This document shows, piece by piece, positions 20,685 through 31,299 of a stretch of 64,000 bases of DNA (its first letter is position 1; the number at the start of each line of letters is the position of its first letter). The stretch comes from Siphonodentalium dalli (lineage: Eukaryota; Mollusca; Scaphopoda; Gadilida; Siphonodentaliidae), in the NCBI GenBank assembly GCA_032622095.1, contig CP136068.1, positions 16,039,729-16,103,728 of the forward strand, written 5' to 3'. Below the pieces are notes generated by a model. It worked only from the letters and a program-made list of their open reading frames with translations. It ran no database searches and had not been told where the DNA came from. Position numbers and translations under genes: made by a program.

Positions 20685-20775
20685 CGTATGTAGCAAATTT
20701 AGTGGGCGGGGTCAAACTTTTACACTGAGGCCTATGGAAACATTTTTGGTACATGTACATAGTTCCTTCTAACCT
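20685..20775. repeat. GTAGCAAATTTAGTGGGC dispersed repeat, copy
   Basis: The segment GTAGCAAATTTAGTGGGC-GGG-CAAACTT-ACACTGAGGCCT recurs at 23259-23340, there joined to the CATTTTGGGGTC family. Confidence 0.65.
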
Positions 20776-21229
20776 AAAGCACAATAAATCAAGTTTTTCG
20801 TATTTCGGCCTACCGGTATGGTGGAATATAATCTAATCATTGTTGTCAGTTTGGCGAAGCATACCGGTACATACAATGTCATGTAGTTAGACATTATACT
20901 ACACCATATTTTGATTTTATGGCCATTTTTCAGAAACCCGGGAAGTTCAGTTAAACGAAGCATATAATCTGAAACAGGATTAACAAACATTGTCTATGTC
21001 GTTCAGTGCCTGCGCACCGTGGACAATAAAGGCTTCTTCTGCTCGATTAATGATTATTTGTTACCCAAATTTCCACCGATTTTGAGACATTTTCCAAATA
21101 AGGTACCAGTACTAGTATGTGGTGACCACGAGGCACCCATGATTTTTAACGTTGAACTGCAGACGATACTGATCAATTCCTGAATATTACTTCTTTGATT
21201 AATGAACGGACATTCCCATAATATCCTGG

Positions 21230-21400
21230 TAAATCGGGGGGGGGGGGGTGGGGTTGGAAATATTTTTCAGGCATGTATGCTGATTTTTTACTTTCGACCC
21301 TTTTTGGGACCCACCCACCCCGCGTCCAAAATTTGTTCTGTTTTCGGCATTTTTTTCCGACCAATTTTTGACACCCACCCCCCTTAACACTAAAACAGAG
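21230..21400. repeat. G/C-homopolymer-rich dispersed repeat
   Basis: A run of G followed by TTGGAAAT, a T-rich strand with CCGACC, GGGACCCACCCACCCC and CACCCACCCCCC. Related pieces are seen at 26300-26440 and 27690-27790. It is non-coding. Confidence 0.5.
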
Positions 21401-21751
21401 ATTTGCAGAGGCCCTGGGGGGATTCACTGTAAACAATTGTATATGAATTTCTGTGCATACTATTAGTCATGGATGTTAACATTGACATGTAAATACACTG
21501 TTGGGCAAAACAAGTGTCCATTGGCACCGCGGTGTATTTGCCGTTCAGCCTCGGTGTCAGGGTTTGTAACTGCAGTTGTGCACCGCGGCCGAATGGCAAG
21601 TACACTCAGACACTGTGGCCAAACAGCAAGTTCACTGCGGCCGAAAGGCAACTACCCTCGCAGTCGAATGGCATGTACACCGTGGTTAGATTTCTTGTTT
21701 GTATTGTCTTTGTTCAGTTTGACGAAAGTACACCGTGGCAACTACACCATG

Positions 21752-22893
21752 CAGGGATTTGCCAATCGCCAAAATAGTCCCGGGCGGGAGGGTCATCGGT
21801 CCGATTGGGCGACCATGGTTCGCCGAATTGGAAGAAAATTTGGATTATTAGCGCCCGCAAACGCGTTTTCCTTGCATTTCAGGTGTAAAATACACCACAA
21901 GGCCTCTGACAAATTATCATAAAATAGGGACATTTCATATTTTAAATTTGGGCGAACATAATTTGAAAGTCAGTGTAACTCACCCGGTATAAGAATCCTC
22001 TGCATATTCTTTATATAAATCCAATTATTTAACAGGTTAATCCGGTACAGTAAACTGAAACGGGCGGCATTATATCAAAGGCTGTCTTGGAGAGAACTAC
22101 CGGTAACAACAGCGTCACACGAACACGTGCCAATCATCGCCTGAGCACTAATCGCGTCATGTTATATTTCCCACGTGATTCCCTTCTTTTTACTATACAC
22201 AGTGTCGTCTATTTACAATGTTTGTTTATACCACTTCTGTTACGTCACACTTCCATTGAATGGACTTTTGATCACCTATTCTTTCCGTCTGCCCACAGTT
22301 CAACCACAGGGGCGTCCTTCAATTACTATACGCATGACCGCGTCTAACATTTTCTCCACCATGCGATTTCTGAGACATGATTTGATCAGTTTCATCTGCC
22401 TGAAATCACACTCAAGTTGACTCAACGTCTGCGGTATGTGGTGGTACCACTCGATATATTTCAGCCATGGTGTGATGTTATTTGATACACCATTCTCAGT
22501 GGAAAATTTCAATAACGACATCGTTTTGGCTTAGGATCATTGAAACATTCCAAATTAATCCCGGGACTTTTAACTCCTTCAGTTCAGCACGCGCGGAAAG
22601 TATTTGATTATGTCGGCTCTTTTTAATAATTTTCACCGGTCATCGCAGACCTTTTGACACCCCATTAATCAAGGCTCCCAAGTGCTTTATAGGAGGCATT
22701 AAAATGTCACAGACGGCAACATGTCCTGGTTATCAGACATGCAAGATGGAACTCGGCACAATTTCAATGCGAGTACAGTTGTGATCGTAAAAATGTGCCG
22801 GGAGCACCGGTTTGAAAACGTAATGACTCCCGGGCGATGGTTTTGAGTGGTGGGCGCCCCCGCCCGGCGCCGCCCGGCGTGAGCACATCCCTG
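21752..22893. mobile_element. degraded hAT-type transposon nested in the miniature element
   Basis: The ends are CAGGGAT-TG and CA-ATCCCTG, typical of hAT. ACCATG flanks both ends (21746-21751, 22894-22899), which is a 6-base match; hAT usually makes 8, so two bases may have mutated. It holds a remnant of the transposase C-terminus on the minus strand. Confidence 0.75.
22300..22521 (-). pseudogene. hAT transposase C-terminal dimerisation domain, fragment
   Basis: The 73-codon frame contains, around residues 36-70, a conserved block of the form E-x2-F-x-QMKLIKS-x-LRNRM-x6-LDAVMRI-x-IEG-P. That is the end of the hAT dimerisation region, as in ZNF862-like transposases. The DNA-binding finger and catalytic parts are absent or unreadable in the 1.1-kb element, so it is dead. 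Family identity is from memory of the motif, with good but not complete match. Confidence 0.65.
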
Positions 22894-23030
22894 ACCATGC
22901 TGAATGGCAATTATACCGCGGCCCAACTGTAGTTAGCCGGTGGAGCCGCGGTGTAGTTGCATTTCGGCCGCGGTGGCAACACTAACCGCACCGCAGTTAA
23001 GTGGACACTTGTTTTGTCCAGCAGGGTAGG

Positions 23031-24660
23031 AACGAGTCATTTTGGGGTCATCCGGCCAATAAAACAATGGCTGCCAGTGGTCATGTTGGATTTCAAAATT
23101 CAATCCATTAGCATGGGCTACAGGCTACATGTATTATGTTTGTCTGATCATTATGAAATTTGTCATTTAGGTTAATATTATCATATAGATGTGTTTTAAG
23201 CCAAACTCATTGCAAAAACAGTCAAAAAGACTTGCCGGAAAAATATTTTTGAGCCGCTGTAGCAAATTTAGTGGGCAGGGCCAAACTTCAACACTGAGGC
23301 CTTTTAGGTCCATTTAGTTCATTCTAACCTAAACATTGACATGTAGAAGGGAACGAGTCATTTTGGGGTCAATTGCCAATAAAACATGGCTGCTGGCAGC
23401 CATCTTGGATTTCGCTCTTTGCATGACTAAATTGTTTGGCGCCGGCTACATGTTGTTCCTTTGGTCGGACATTCTGAAAAATTAGTCAGAGCTGTTAAAG
23501 GTACTCAATCCGATCAGACCCTCATAAATTACTAAATTATATTTCTTTGTCTTCGGGGGTAAAAAAAATATTTGATTGGAGTCCAAGGACCCTACCCATC
23601 AACGCTCAGAATGATCAGATATCAATTTTTGAAGTTTTGTTATTTCTATTGTTTCTGGCCCAGAAACACGCCATCAAAAGGATGGTCTCGGTCAAAATTG
23701 GGTTATTATTACCACTTGATTTTAGAGTTATCCATCTTCGTATGTTTGAATAAGTGTTTCTGGGACAATTATTAGTACACATCTCGAGAAATAACAAAAT
23801 TCAAAAATCAATATCTGATCACTCTGAGCTTTGGTGGGCGAGTTCCTCAACTCAAATAAAATATTTGTTACCCCTGAACTTGAAGCCAAAGAAATAGTAA
23901 TTTAGGGGCGCTTAATCGGATTGAGTACCTTTAACATTGACATGTGTGGTAGATGGGAACGAGTCATTTTGGGGTCAGTCGGCCAAAAAAAATTGGCCAC
24001 TGACGGCCATCTTCGATTTCAAAATGCTCATTAGGCCTACAAAAAAAAGACGTTTGTTTCCGCTAACCCGACCGACCCTATTTTAAACCCCCGACCCTAA
24101 ACTTTTTATTGCCATTACAAAAAAAAAAATTGGACAAATTTTTTTTTTCAATTTAGGTCCCAATTCATATGATAACAAGATGCAAACATTTATATATATT
24201 GACATAAGAAATTTAAGTTTACATAAAGATTTAAGTTTAACAGTTGGAATCATACTGTAAAGTATGTTTGGCTTTATCTAGCTTTCATCTGTGGAAACCT
24301 CAAATAGTTTCAGTTCAGGTTTGTTATCATTCAGCCTTCAGACTTCAGTATTTCAATCAAATTCAGTACTACAGGAACATTAACAATTTGATCCAATCAA
24401 CCTGGTCATCAGGTGGGATCTCATAAAACCAAATGAAAAATTAACATAGAGATTAGGCCAAAACAAAATGAATGCGTGTTTCCCGTAACGATCCCAAAAT
24501 TGTCATGAATGTTCACCTTGACATACAGGCATATGTACGGTCGAAAGGAAACAAGTCATTTTGGGGTCATTCGGCCATAAAACATGGCAGCCGGCAGCCA
24601 TCTTGGATTTCAAAATTCAATTCATTACCATGGTCCACAAGCTTCAGTATGTACATGTAC
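23031..24660. repeat. dispersed repeat GAACGAGTCATTTTGGGGTC...ATGGC-GC-GGCAGCCATCTTGGATTTC
   Basis: Copies start near 23030, 23352, 23957 and 24547, each with GAACGAGTCATTTTGGGGTCA, a GGCCA-TAAAACATGGC motif and GCCATCTTGGATTTCAAAATTC. The TTAA-flanked foldback element sits between copies two and three. No gene is seen. Between the last two copies, 24044-24190 has a GTTTCCGCTAACCCGACCGACCC word and A/T runs. Confidence 0.75.
23499..23930. mobile_element. foldback miniature element with TTAA target site (432 bases)
   Basis: TTAA at 23495-23498 and 23931-23934 flanks ends AGGTACTCAATCCGATC-AG and its reverse complement. The complementarity continues imperfectly through most of the arms (CATCAACGCTCAGA-TGATCAGATAT... 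against ATATCTGATCACTCTGAGC), so the whole element folds into one hairpin. The TTAA site suggests mobilisation by a piggyBac-type transposase. There is no coding content. Confidence 0.8.
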
Positions 24661-24782
24661 TAGTAACTGCTTTACTACAATGTAATTAAATTTAAAATTT
24701 CACTAGTCAGAGTTGTAGTCTGTACATGTACCTGTAGGTAGCTTGTTTGGTTACATATACATGTACCTGATACAATTCAGTT

Positions 24783-24880
24783 GGCAATTTTCAATGCGCA
24801 GTGTAATTTTCATGGTTTGTAACTGAATTTGAGCACTGTGGCCAAACGGCATCTGCACTGCGTCTGAACCACAACTAGTT
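24783..24880. repeat. worn fragment of the 20091 miniature transposon family
   Basis: TTTGTAACTG-A-TTGAGCAC-G-GGCCAAACGGCA-CTGCACTGCG matches the interior of the intact element. Both termini are missing. Confidence 0.55.
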
Positions 24881-25229
24881 ACCGTACTCTAGGGTTAACA
24901 TACCAGTACCAGTATACATGTACCGGTTTATCGTGTATTTTTTTATTTAAGACAAATACATGTATGTTTGGAAAGATGTCTTTAATTGAGTTACTGGATA
25001 TGGAATTGGGGGTTTTATCATCAAAACACGTCAGTGGTAGAGTATCCCATATAGACTGACCCATGTTTGTTTTTAAATTCTCGAGAAATGTCTGCAGTGC
25101 AAGTTTTACTGAATGAAACTTAAATTTACCCCGAAATTCCAAATGCACTCGACAAAGATTGTGTTTTTCTCGAGAACTGATATCTGAATTTTCTCCGAAC
25201 TCCTGCCACAGCATACTGTAAATAGGCAT
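24879..25229 (-). CDS. possible host exon or small gene, 116 codons
   Basis: The frame opens in ATGCCTATTTACAGTATG, where TTTACAG could be a splice acceptor. The next 85 codons have balanced composition (CRVHLEFRGKFKFHS, later SIWDTLPLTCFDD). The tail becomes low-quality repeat sequence, and an AATAAA-containing run lies within it, so the true end may be earlier. No family is recognised. Confidence 0.3.
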   Translation of the reverse strand: MPIYSMLWQEFGENSDISSREKHNLCRVHLEFRGKFKFHSVKLALQTFLENLKTNMGQSIWDTLPLTCFDDKTPNSISSNSIKDIFPNIHVFVLNKKIHDKPVHVYWYWYVNPRVR

Positions 25230-25593
25230 TGCCTATCATATACTAGTACATCTTCCATTGGTTGATATAACTTCTAAATTGACTACATGTACTTTTAACC
25301 AATTAGACTACCTGTAGCCCTGGTGTGGAAAACTCTTAAATGTTATAGCCCGATGTGCTGTTTACCGATGCCTGCACCAGGGTTTACTGCCCGCAGTTGG
25401 TATTCTAGGATGACCAGCATGTTAATTTTGTGAGGTAAACAAACTTAATAAAAGCTAATTTCAATTTAGGTCAACACTTTGTCTGGGTGGCAGCCTTCTT
25501 AATTCAGATTGTTTGGTCTAATTGGGCTGCCACTCAGGTTCAATTAGGATTGGGGGGCTGGAAATATCTGCAGTTCACCTTGTCCTTAGTATA

Positions 25594-25699
25594 CTAGCAT
25601 TAACGTGAAGCAGGTGTGTACCGGTATATAGAATCGTCGAATATGGGCAGCGCAAAAGGAGGTGGGTAGCGGAGCGCATTATACACGTAGGCCCCTGTG
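25594..25699. mobile_element. half copy of the hAT-like hairpin element at 56770
   Basis: GCATTAACG...ATATAGAA-CG-CG-ATATGGGCAG-GCAAA-GG-GG...GCGC-TTA-AC-TAGGCCCCTGTG matches the right half of 56770-56977, including the GGCCCCTGTG end. Confidence 0.65.
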
Positions 25700-26559
25700 G
25701 TTTTTAGAAATGTGTTTACTGTTGTAATTGTGATATTTCTGTTCGAAATTTTGCTTTTAATTGCTTTAAATCCTGGATACATCTCTAACACGGTGTTGGT
25801 GGTTAACGCAGTATTTATCAGGGTGACATCACTTTACAGGTGATCTATTACTTTAAGGATAGCTGTGAGTGCTCTCGCTGAATTTTTTCTCATGTAAGGA
25901 CTGACCGTTCAGCACATTTTCAAACTTTTTTCTCGGGTGTATGCACAAACGAGCACAGCAAGCGTTGAGTAAATCCACTAGCTATCTAATGGTACATGTA
26001 GATATACATGTAGATAATAAATCCCCATGTGCATCACATAGATACTAGTACATGTATGCTATATAGATACCCGGTGCATCACTACTCATCACCTTGTTTG
26101 GGGGGTGTATATTTCCAGGTACATCTTTACTCATCATTCTATAAATAACAAAATTTGACAGTGACCCTTTAACTCTTCAGCCAATATAGAATTTCATGCA
26201 ATTTTAAAGTAATGCCATAGAAGAGAAACGTCAATTTTGAACAGGACACTTTTTTGGCTGTCCACTGGATTGCTCAATTCCAAAGTTTCCACAATACCAG
26301 GAGGGGGGGTCTGGAAAAAAATTGCACATAAAGTTTTTTTCCGACCCCGAGGGACCCACCACCCCATTTGTGCAAAAAAAAAATTTGTGTGCATGACCAA
26401 AGATCTCTTTAGTCTTATCCACCGGGGTGGGGTGGGGGAGGGGAATTGTTTTTGGTTAGGTATACACATACACACATGTACATGTAAATGTAGATATGGT
26501 ATATGGTTATTATACCCCACCCCAATATTAGTCAGTGGGTACATGTATAGTCGACGTCT

Positions 26560-27110
26560 CTAGCCATCCTTCCGTCTGTACAAATATTTTCCATTATAAC
26601 TCAAGAGTCGGTTGTCATATTTTGATGCCCTATGGCATGGTGTTGGACCAGAAATGGGGAACGAATATGCATAATATCACGGGTTGTGAACATCAATGCC
26701 TACCAGAGTTATGGGCCCTGTTCGACTTTATGACATTCAGTCTGTACAAAGTTTTTGCAATATAAGTTAAGTGTCGGTTGTCAAATTTGTATGTAGTTTG
26801 GTATGGTGATAGACCAGAATGATAGGCGAAGGATGGATGCACATATTACTGCATATCACAGGTTTCGCCTGTCAATAATGCATACCAGAGTTACCGGCCT
26901 TGTTCCATCCGCAAACATATTTTTGCATTATTATAACTCAACCATGGGTTAACAGATTTTGATGTTCTTTGGTACCGGTACGGGTATAGACCAACATGAG
27001 TGAACGAATATGTACATATCACAGGAGCTTCAGTTGCTATGGATTTTAAATATTTGCATGTACATTTGTGACCTACACTAGAGTCTGCAGTATAGTCTCT
27101 GTCAGAATGT
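26560..27110. repeat. three degenerate copies of a 180-base unit
   Basis: Each has TATAACTCAA-GTCGGTTGTCA-ATTTTGATG-CCTATGG-ATGG, then a GACCAGAATG-GG-GAACGAATATGCA-ATATCAC block, then TGCATACCAGAGTTA-GGCCCTGTTC. It is non-coding and of a type common in marine invertebrate genomes. Confidence 0.65.
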
Positions 27111-27227
27111 TTTGAAGACATTGAAGAATGTCATTTCTCAATACAATTGAATGCATCTCATTATTTCAGTTCATCTATATGTAAGCGATAACAGTATACA
27201 ATTATGGTACATGTAGTATATCAGCAG

Positions 27228-27355
27228 GAAAGCTCCAAGATGAAGTTCGGAAATTCAATGAGAATGAATTTGATTACATTCCAGAACAAGACAGTATTTC
27301 AGACATTGGAAATTTACGAGATACCCATTTCAATTTCATGTTATGCAACAATCAG
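27228..27355 (+). CDS. possible internal host exon, 128 bases
   Basis: A TATCAGCAG acceptor precedes and CAG/GTTAAT follows. One frame is open throughout and has strongly protein-like, acidic composition (KLQDEVRKFNENEFDYIPEQ...). Flanking DNA is repeat-like with no continuing frame. No family is recognised and no partner exon was found. Confidence 0.3.
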
Positions 27356-28319
27356 GTTAATGATATTTGGTCATCATTGAGTATTCACCATGTACTAGTA
27401 GTATCCAATTTACGATAAAGTTTTTTTTTGTTTTATTACTTTTATTCAGGTAATATATTAATTTTGTTACTAAATATTTCTTCCGTTGATCATAAGTTTC
27501 CTAAACGCTATTATGGTGGTCCACTGTGAAGGCCGGGATTCTGTGAAATCCAGAATGTTGCTAAATCTGAGGCTAAAGAGTCACTATAGCTGCATATATA
27601 GCATATACAAACAAGCATGGTACTAACATGCTTACAAACAACATTAGATGGTCAGTACTTGTAAATTGTTGGACAAAAAACCCATTTTCAAAAAAATTTA
27701 CAAGCACGATTTTTTCGGCCTCTGGACCACCCACCCACCCACCCCGGCCCTACATGTATATATATACGGATTTTGTTGTGTGCAGACCCCCCCTTCAATG
27801 ACAGGGAAATAGTGTATTTGGCACTGTCAAATTCAACTATACGCATGTAATAGATAGGTCTAAATAAATATGTACATGTAGAAACGTCACAATGTTTTGC
27901 GCATGTTCTCTTCAAACCCGCCATCACAGGTGACAGGTATATGCCTATATGGGAGGACATGGTGATTTGAGTATGGCATTCAACATGTACGCATGTACGT
28001 AGTCGGTCAGATAGCTTGTTAAAACCAGATGTTTGTGTCCTGCAAATATTTGCAAATACTGATGTATTTGGGTGTTCATTGAAATGTCAAGCAAAAGTAA
28101 TAAGATGAAAAAAAAATTACTAATAGCAACTGTACAGGTACCCTGTTCCATCCAACCAACACCCAAACTACCCCCCACTACGGCTCCTAGCTCAAATTTG
28201 AGCCCAACTTTACAAAAGTTAACATTTTTTTCTCAATTTTCTGGTAAAACACATGGCAATCGTCACCAAACATAATATGGATTCTCGGAGTGACATCTAA
28301 ATGAGAGATTACAATTCGC

Positions 28320-28870
28320 AGCCCCCTCCCCCGAAACTTTGGTAAAAATACATGGCTGCCAACGGTTATCTTGTTTTTACTATTTGTTTGACTAAATCAT
28401 GTTAAGTTTAGCACACCCCACATGTAACATCTCTCATCTGATCGTCACAAAACTTCATACATGGATGGATCTTCGGGGTGACATCTTGATGGAAGCTATT
28501 CATTTTTTTTCCGAATTCTGTTAAAAATCATGGTTACCAGCGCCATACTGGATTTCAAATTTGAATAAATCGGCACACCATGAAGCTCACAATTATTAGT
28601 GAAATGTTTTGAAAATTTTACGGGTATATGTACCGGTATGTTTGGGATCACCTCTAGATGGGAACTATTGAATTTGAATGATTTTCGATGAACAACATGG
28701 CCACTGGCAGGCATCTTGTATTTTACTCTTTGCATCACTAAATTCTTTGGCACACCCTGCAGGCCACAACCATCATTCGATTGTCATCAAACTTAATATG
28801 GATCTTTGAGGTGACCTCTAGATGGGAAATTATTATTTTAGTTTTCATTGTTGGCATACCGGTACCGGTA
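28320..28870. repeat. about three degenerate 180-base units
   Basis: TGGC-GCCA-C-GC-ATCTTG-ATTT..., then CACACC-CA...CACAA, then ATCGTCA-AAACTT-ATA-ATGGATCTTCGGGGTGACATCT-GATGGGAA repeats near 28340, 28520 and 28690. It is distantly related to the 23031 family. Confidence 0.6.
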
Positions 28871-29152
28871 CAAACATCCCCCTGGTTGTGGGGTTCCACA
28901 CAGAGGTACCACTATAATCAAAGTACGTGTAATTGACTTGAAAAATGGGGTGGTACCCCGGTAAAGACCATTGTATTGCTTGTAGTATACGGTATCCACA
29001 GCGGTATCAATATGGTTAGTGCGGTGGAGTTACGGTACCGATTGGTCAGGGACATGGCCAGAGGATCTCCATTGGGGGGGGGGGGTTGCCCACTTCGGGA
29101 AATGTCAACACTGCACCCTCCCCCTTGAATCCGACCAAAAACACAAGTTTTG

Positions 29153-29631
29153 CATAATTCCATTTGCACCTTTCACCACCCCTTGAAACTCAGTGATAAG
29201 GCCTAATAGCCTACATGTAGATATATTCATAAACCATGGTTCTATATACCGAGTGTCAGAACATTCAGATATCTGAACCTGAAAATTCCCCAAATACACA
29301 GAACGACACGATGTGTAAATGGGTTTGTCGATACGGCACGGGTGCTGTCGCAGAGGGATAAAGAAGAGTAGATGGGTCCAAATCAGAAGATTGTTTGCAG
29401 GGAGATCACTCTAGACCTTTTGATTGGAATTAGTTGTGCAAGTATCCAGCTTTGATTGGAATGAGTTGTGCAGGTATAGAATTATGACAACCCACTAATA
29501 GACCGTGATATCATATTAAACCATTAGCGAAGACCCAAAAAAAAATCAAAGCACATTTCTGGTTATACCTCCAAGGTGACAGTCGGGATAATTCTCAACA
29601 CAAAAATGAAGAAAATCATTGAAATTTAAAT
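29153..29631. repeat. first copy of a 480-base direct duplication
   Basis: It begins CATAATTCCATTTGCACC and ends ATTGAAATTTAAAT. The second copy is 1562-1563 bases downstream, roughly 97% identical by eye. There are no LTR-type TG...CA ends and no primer-binding site, and the 1084 bases between the copies (29632-30715) are non-coding. Confidence 0.9.
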
Positions 29632-30715
29632 GAAAAAGGGATGATTATCATCTACATGTAGGTAAGTACATGTAGCATGTGTACATGTATGTCTTTATGA
29701 TTCAACAAAGGTGGACTGAGAACTGTTTAGTAGTACATGTACTAGTAAAGTAGTATACCGGTAGTGGTAATTACTAGACTTCATCTTGGACGTAAGGAAT
29801 TATTCTCACTTCGTCTTTTCAACGGCTCGAGTGAAAGTTTACGGTTGGTTCAAAATTATCTGATTCTAATTACCAGAATGCCGCTGAATACCGTGATAAC
29901 GTTTTGCACAAAGTGAATTCAACGAGTATAAGTAGGTACACTCAGCTTAGTTTAACTTGAACGTGAATAGCACTAGTTTTGTGAAAGTTACATAACTCTT
30001 GTCTTGATTATGACCAAAGTAAAAAGATACTAGTAATGTGAAATTATTCACATTAATACTACATGTACATGTATGTGTAAATAACATAATGTGTTATTAA
30101 TGTTAATATACCGGTATATGTTACTGTTAGTTCAAATTGAATTATAATGGCAATGGTAGAATAGATACTCAGTTCACTGTCGTACCCCGAAATGCGGTCA
30201 GACACTTTATATTTAGTGAAGTGATACTTCTGACTCACAAGTCAATTAACAACATTTACTTTTCGCAACTAAAATTGTCATAAATTAGTTTGGAAGTTTT
30301 CAGGATATCATGCAGTATCGGATATGGGTTGGTTTAAATTTTATATTTAGGCATCTAATATCTAGTGTGTGTAAGTTATACAATCTCGTTAAGTGTTTTT
30401 GGTATTTACATGGCAATATTGGCCAGGGGGCTGCAGCACCCCCCCCCCCATCTGAATGATTTGCAAGCATAAAATTTTGGCAATTTTTGGGAGAATGGAA
30501 CTTTGTGGCAAATCACATGGTGCTTCGGGTGAATTTCTACATCTACACGTGTACATGTATACCTTCACATTATTTGTAATGTATTATGCACCATATATTC
30601 AATAATAATAATGGGCCAAATTTCTCCGGTTACATGTACCAAATTTATTTGTTACAGAGTGGCTATTTTATCTCAGACATGGAATGGCTTGCTATTATAT
30701 TATCTTATACCAGGC

Positions 30716-31193
30716 CATAATTCCATTTGCACCTTTCACCACCCCTTGAAACTCAGTGATAAGGCCTAATAGCCTACATGTAGATATATTCATAAACCAT
30801 GGTTCTATATACCCAGTGTCAGAACATTCAGATATCTGAACCTGAAAATTCCCCAAATACACAGAACGACACGATGTGCAAATGGGTTTGTCGATACGGC
30901 ACGAGTGTTGTCGCAGAGGGATAAAAAAGAGGGGATGGGTCCAAATCAGAAGATTGTTTGCAGGGAGATCACTCTAGACCTTTTGATTGGAATGAGTTGT
31001 GCAAGTATACAGCTTTGATTGGAATGAGTTGTGCAGGTATATAATTATGACAACCCACTAATAGACCGTGGTATCATATTAAACCATTAGCGAAGACCCC
31101 AAAAAAATCAAAGCACATTTCTGGTTATACCTCTAAGGTGACAGTCGGGATAATTCTCAACACAAAAATGAAGAAAATCATTGAAATTTAAAT
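30716..31193. repeat. second copy of the 480-base direct duplication
   Basis: See 29153-29631. It differs by scattered substitutions and one missing A in an A-run. Confidence 0.9.
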
Positions 31194-31299
31194 ACGCTCT
31201 TTAAAAAATCGTCAGTTGTGGGTTGCACCCCACAAGTTACTCAAACAAAAGATCGCATCCCACAAGTATTCATAGGTATGTGCGGTCACCCCACAAGTA

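Larger units (their letters stand above)
21496..23026. mobile_element. same miniature transposon, copy 2, split by a hAT relic
   Basis: The left half (21496-21751) and right half (22894-23026) align end to end with the intact copy at 20091-20460. The left terminus is mutated (CACTGTTGGGCAAAACAAGTG) and the right terminus is good (TTGTCCAGCAGGG). The 1142 bases between them are a separate element. Confidence 0.85.

Noticed and set aside
29153-31193. LTR retrotransposon with 480-base LTRs
   Set aside because: There are no TG...CA ends, primer-binding site, polypurine tract or coding content between the repeats, and no target duplication is seen.
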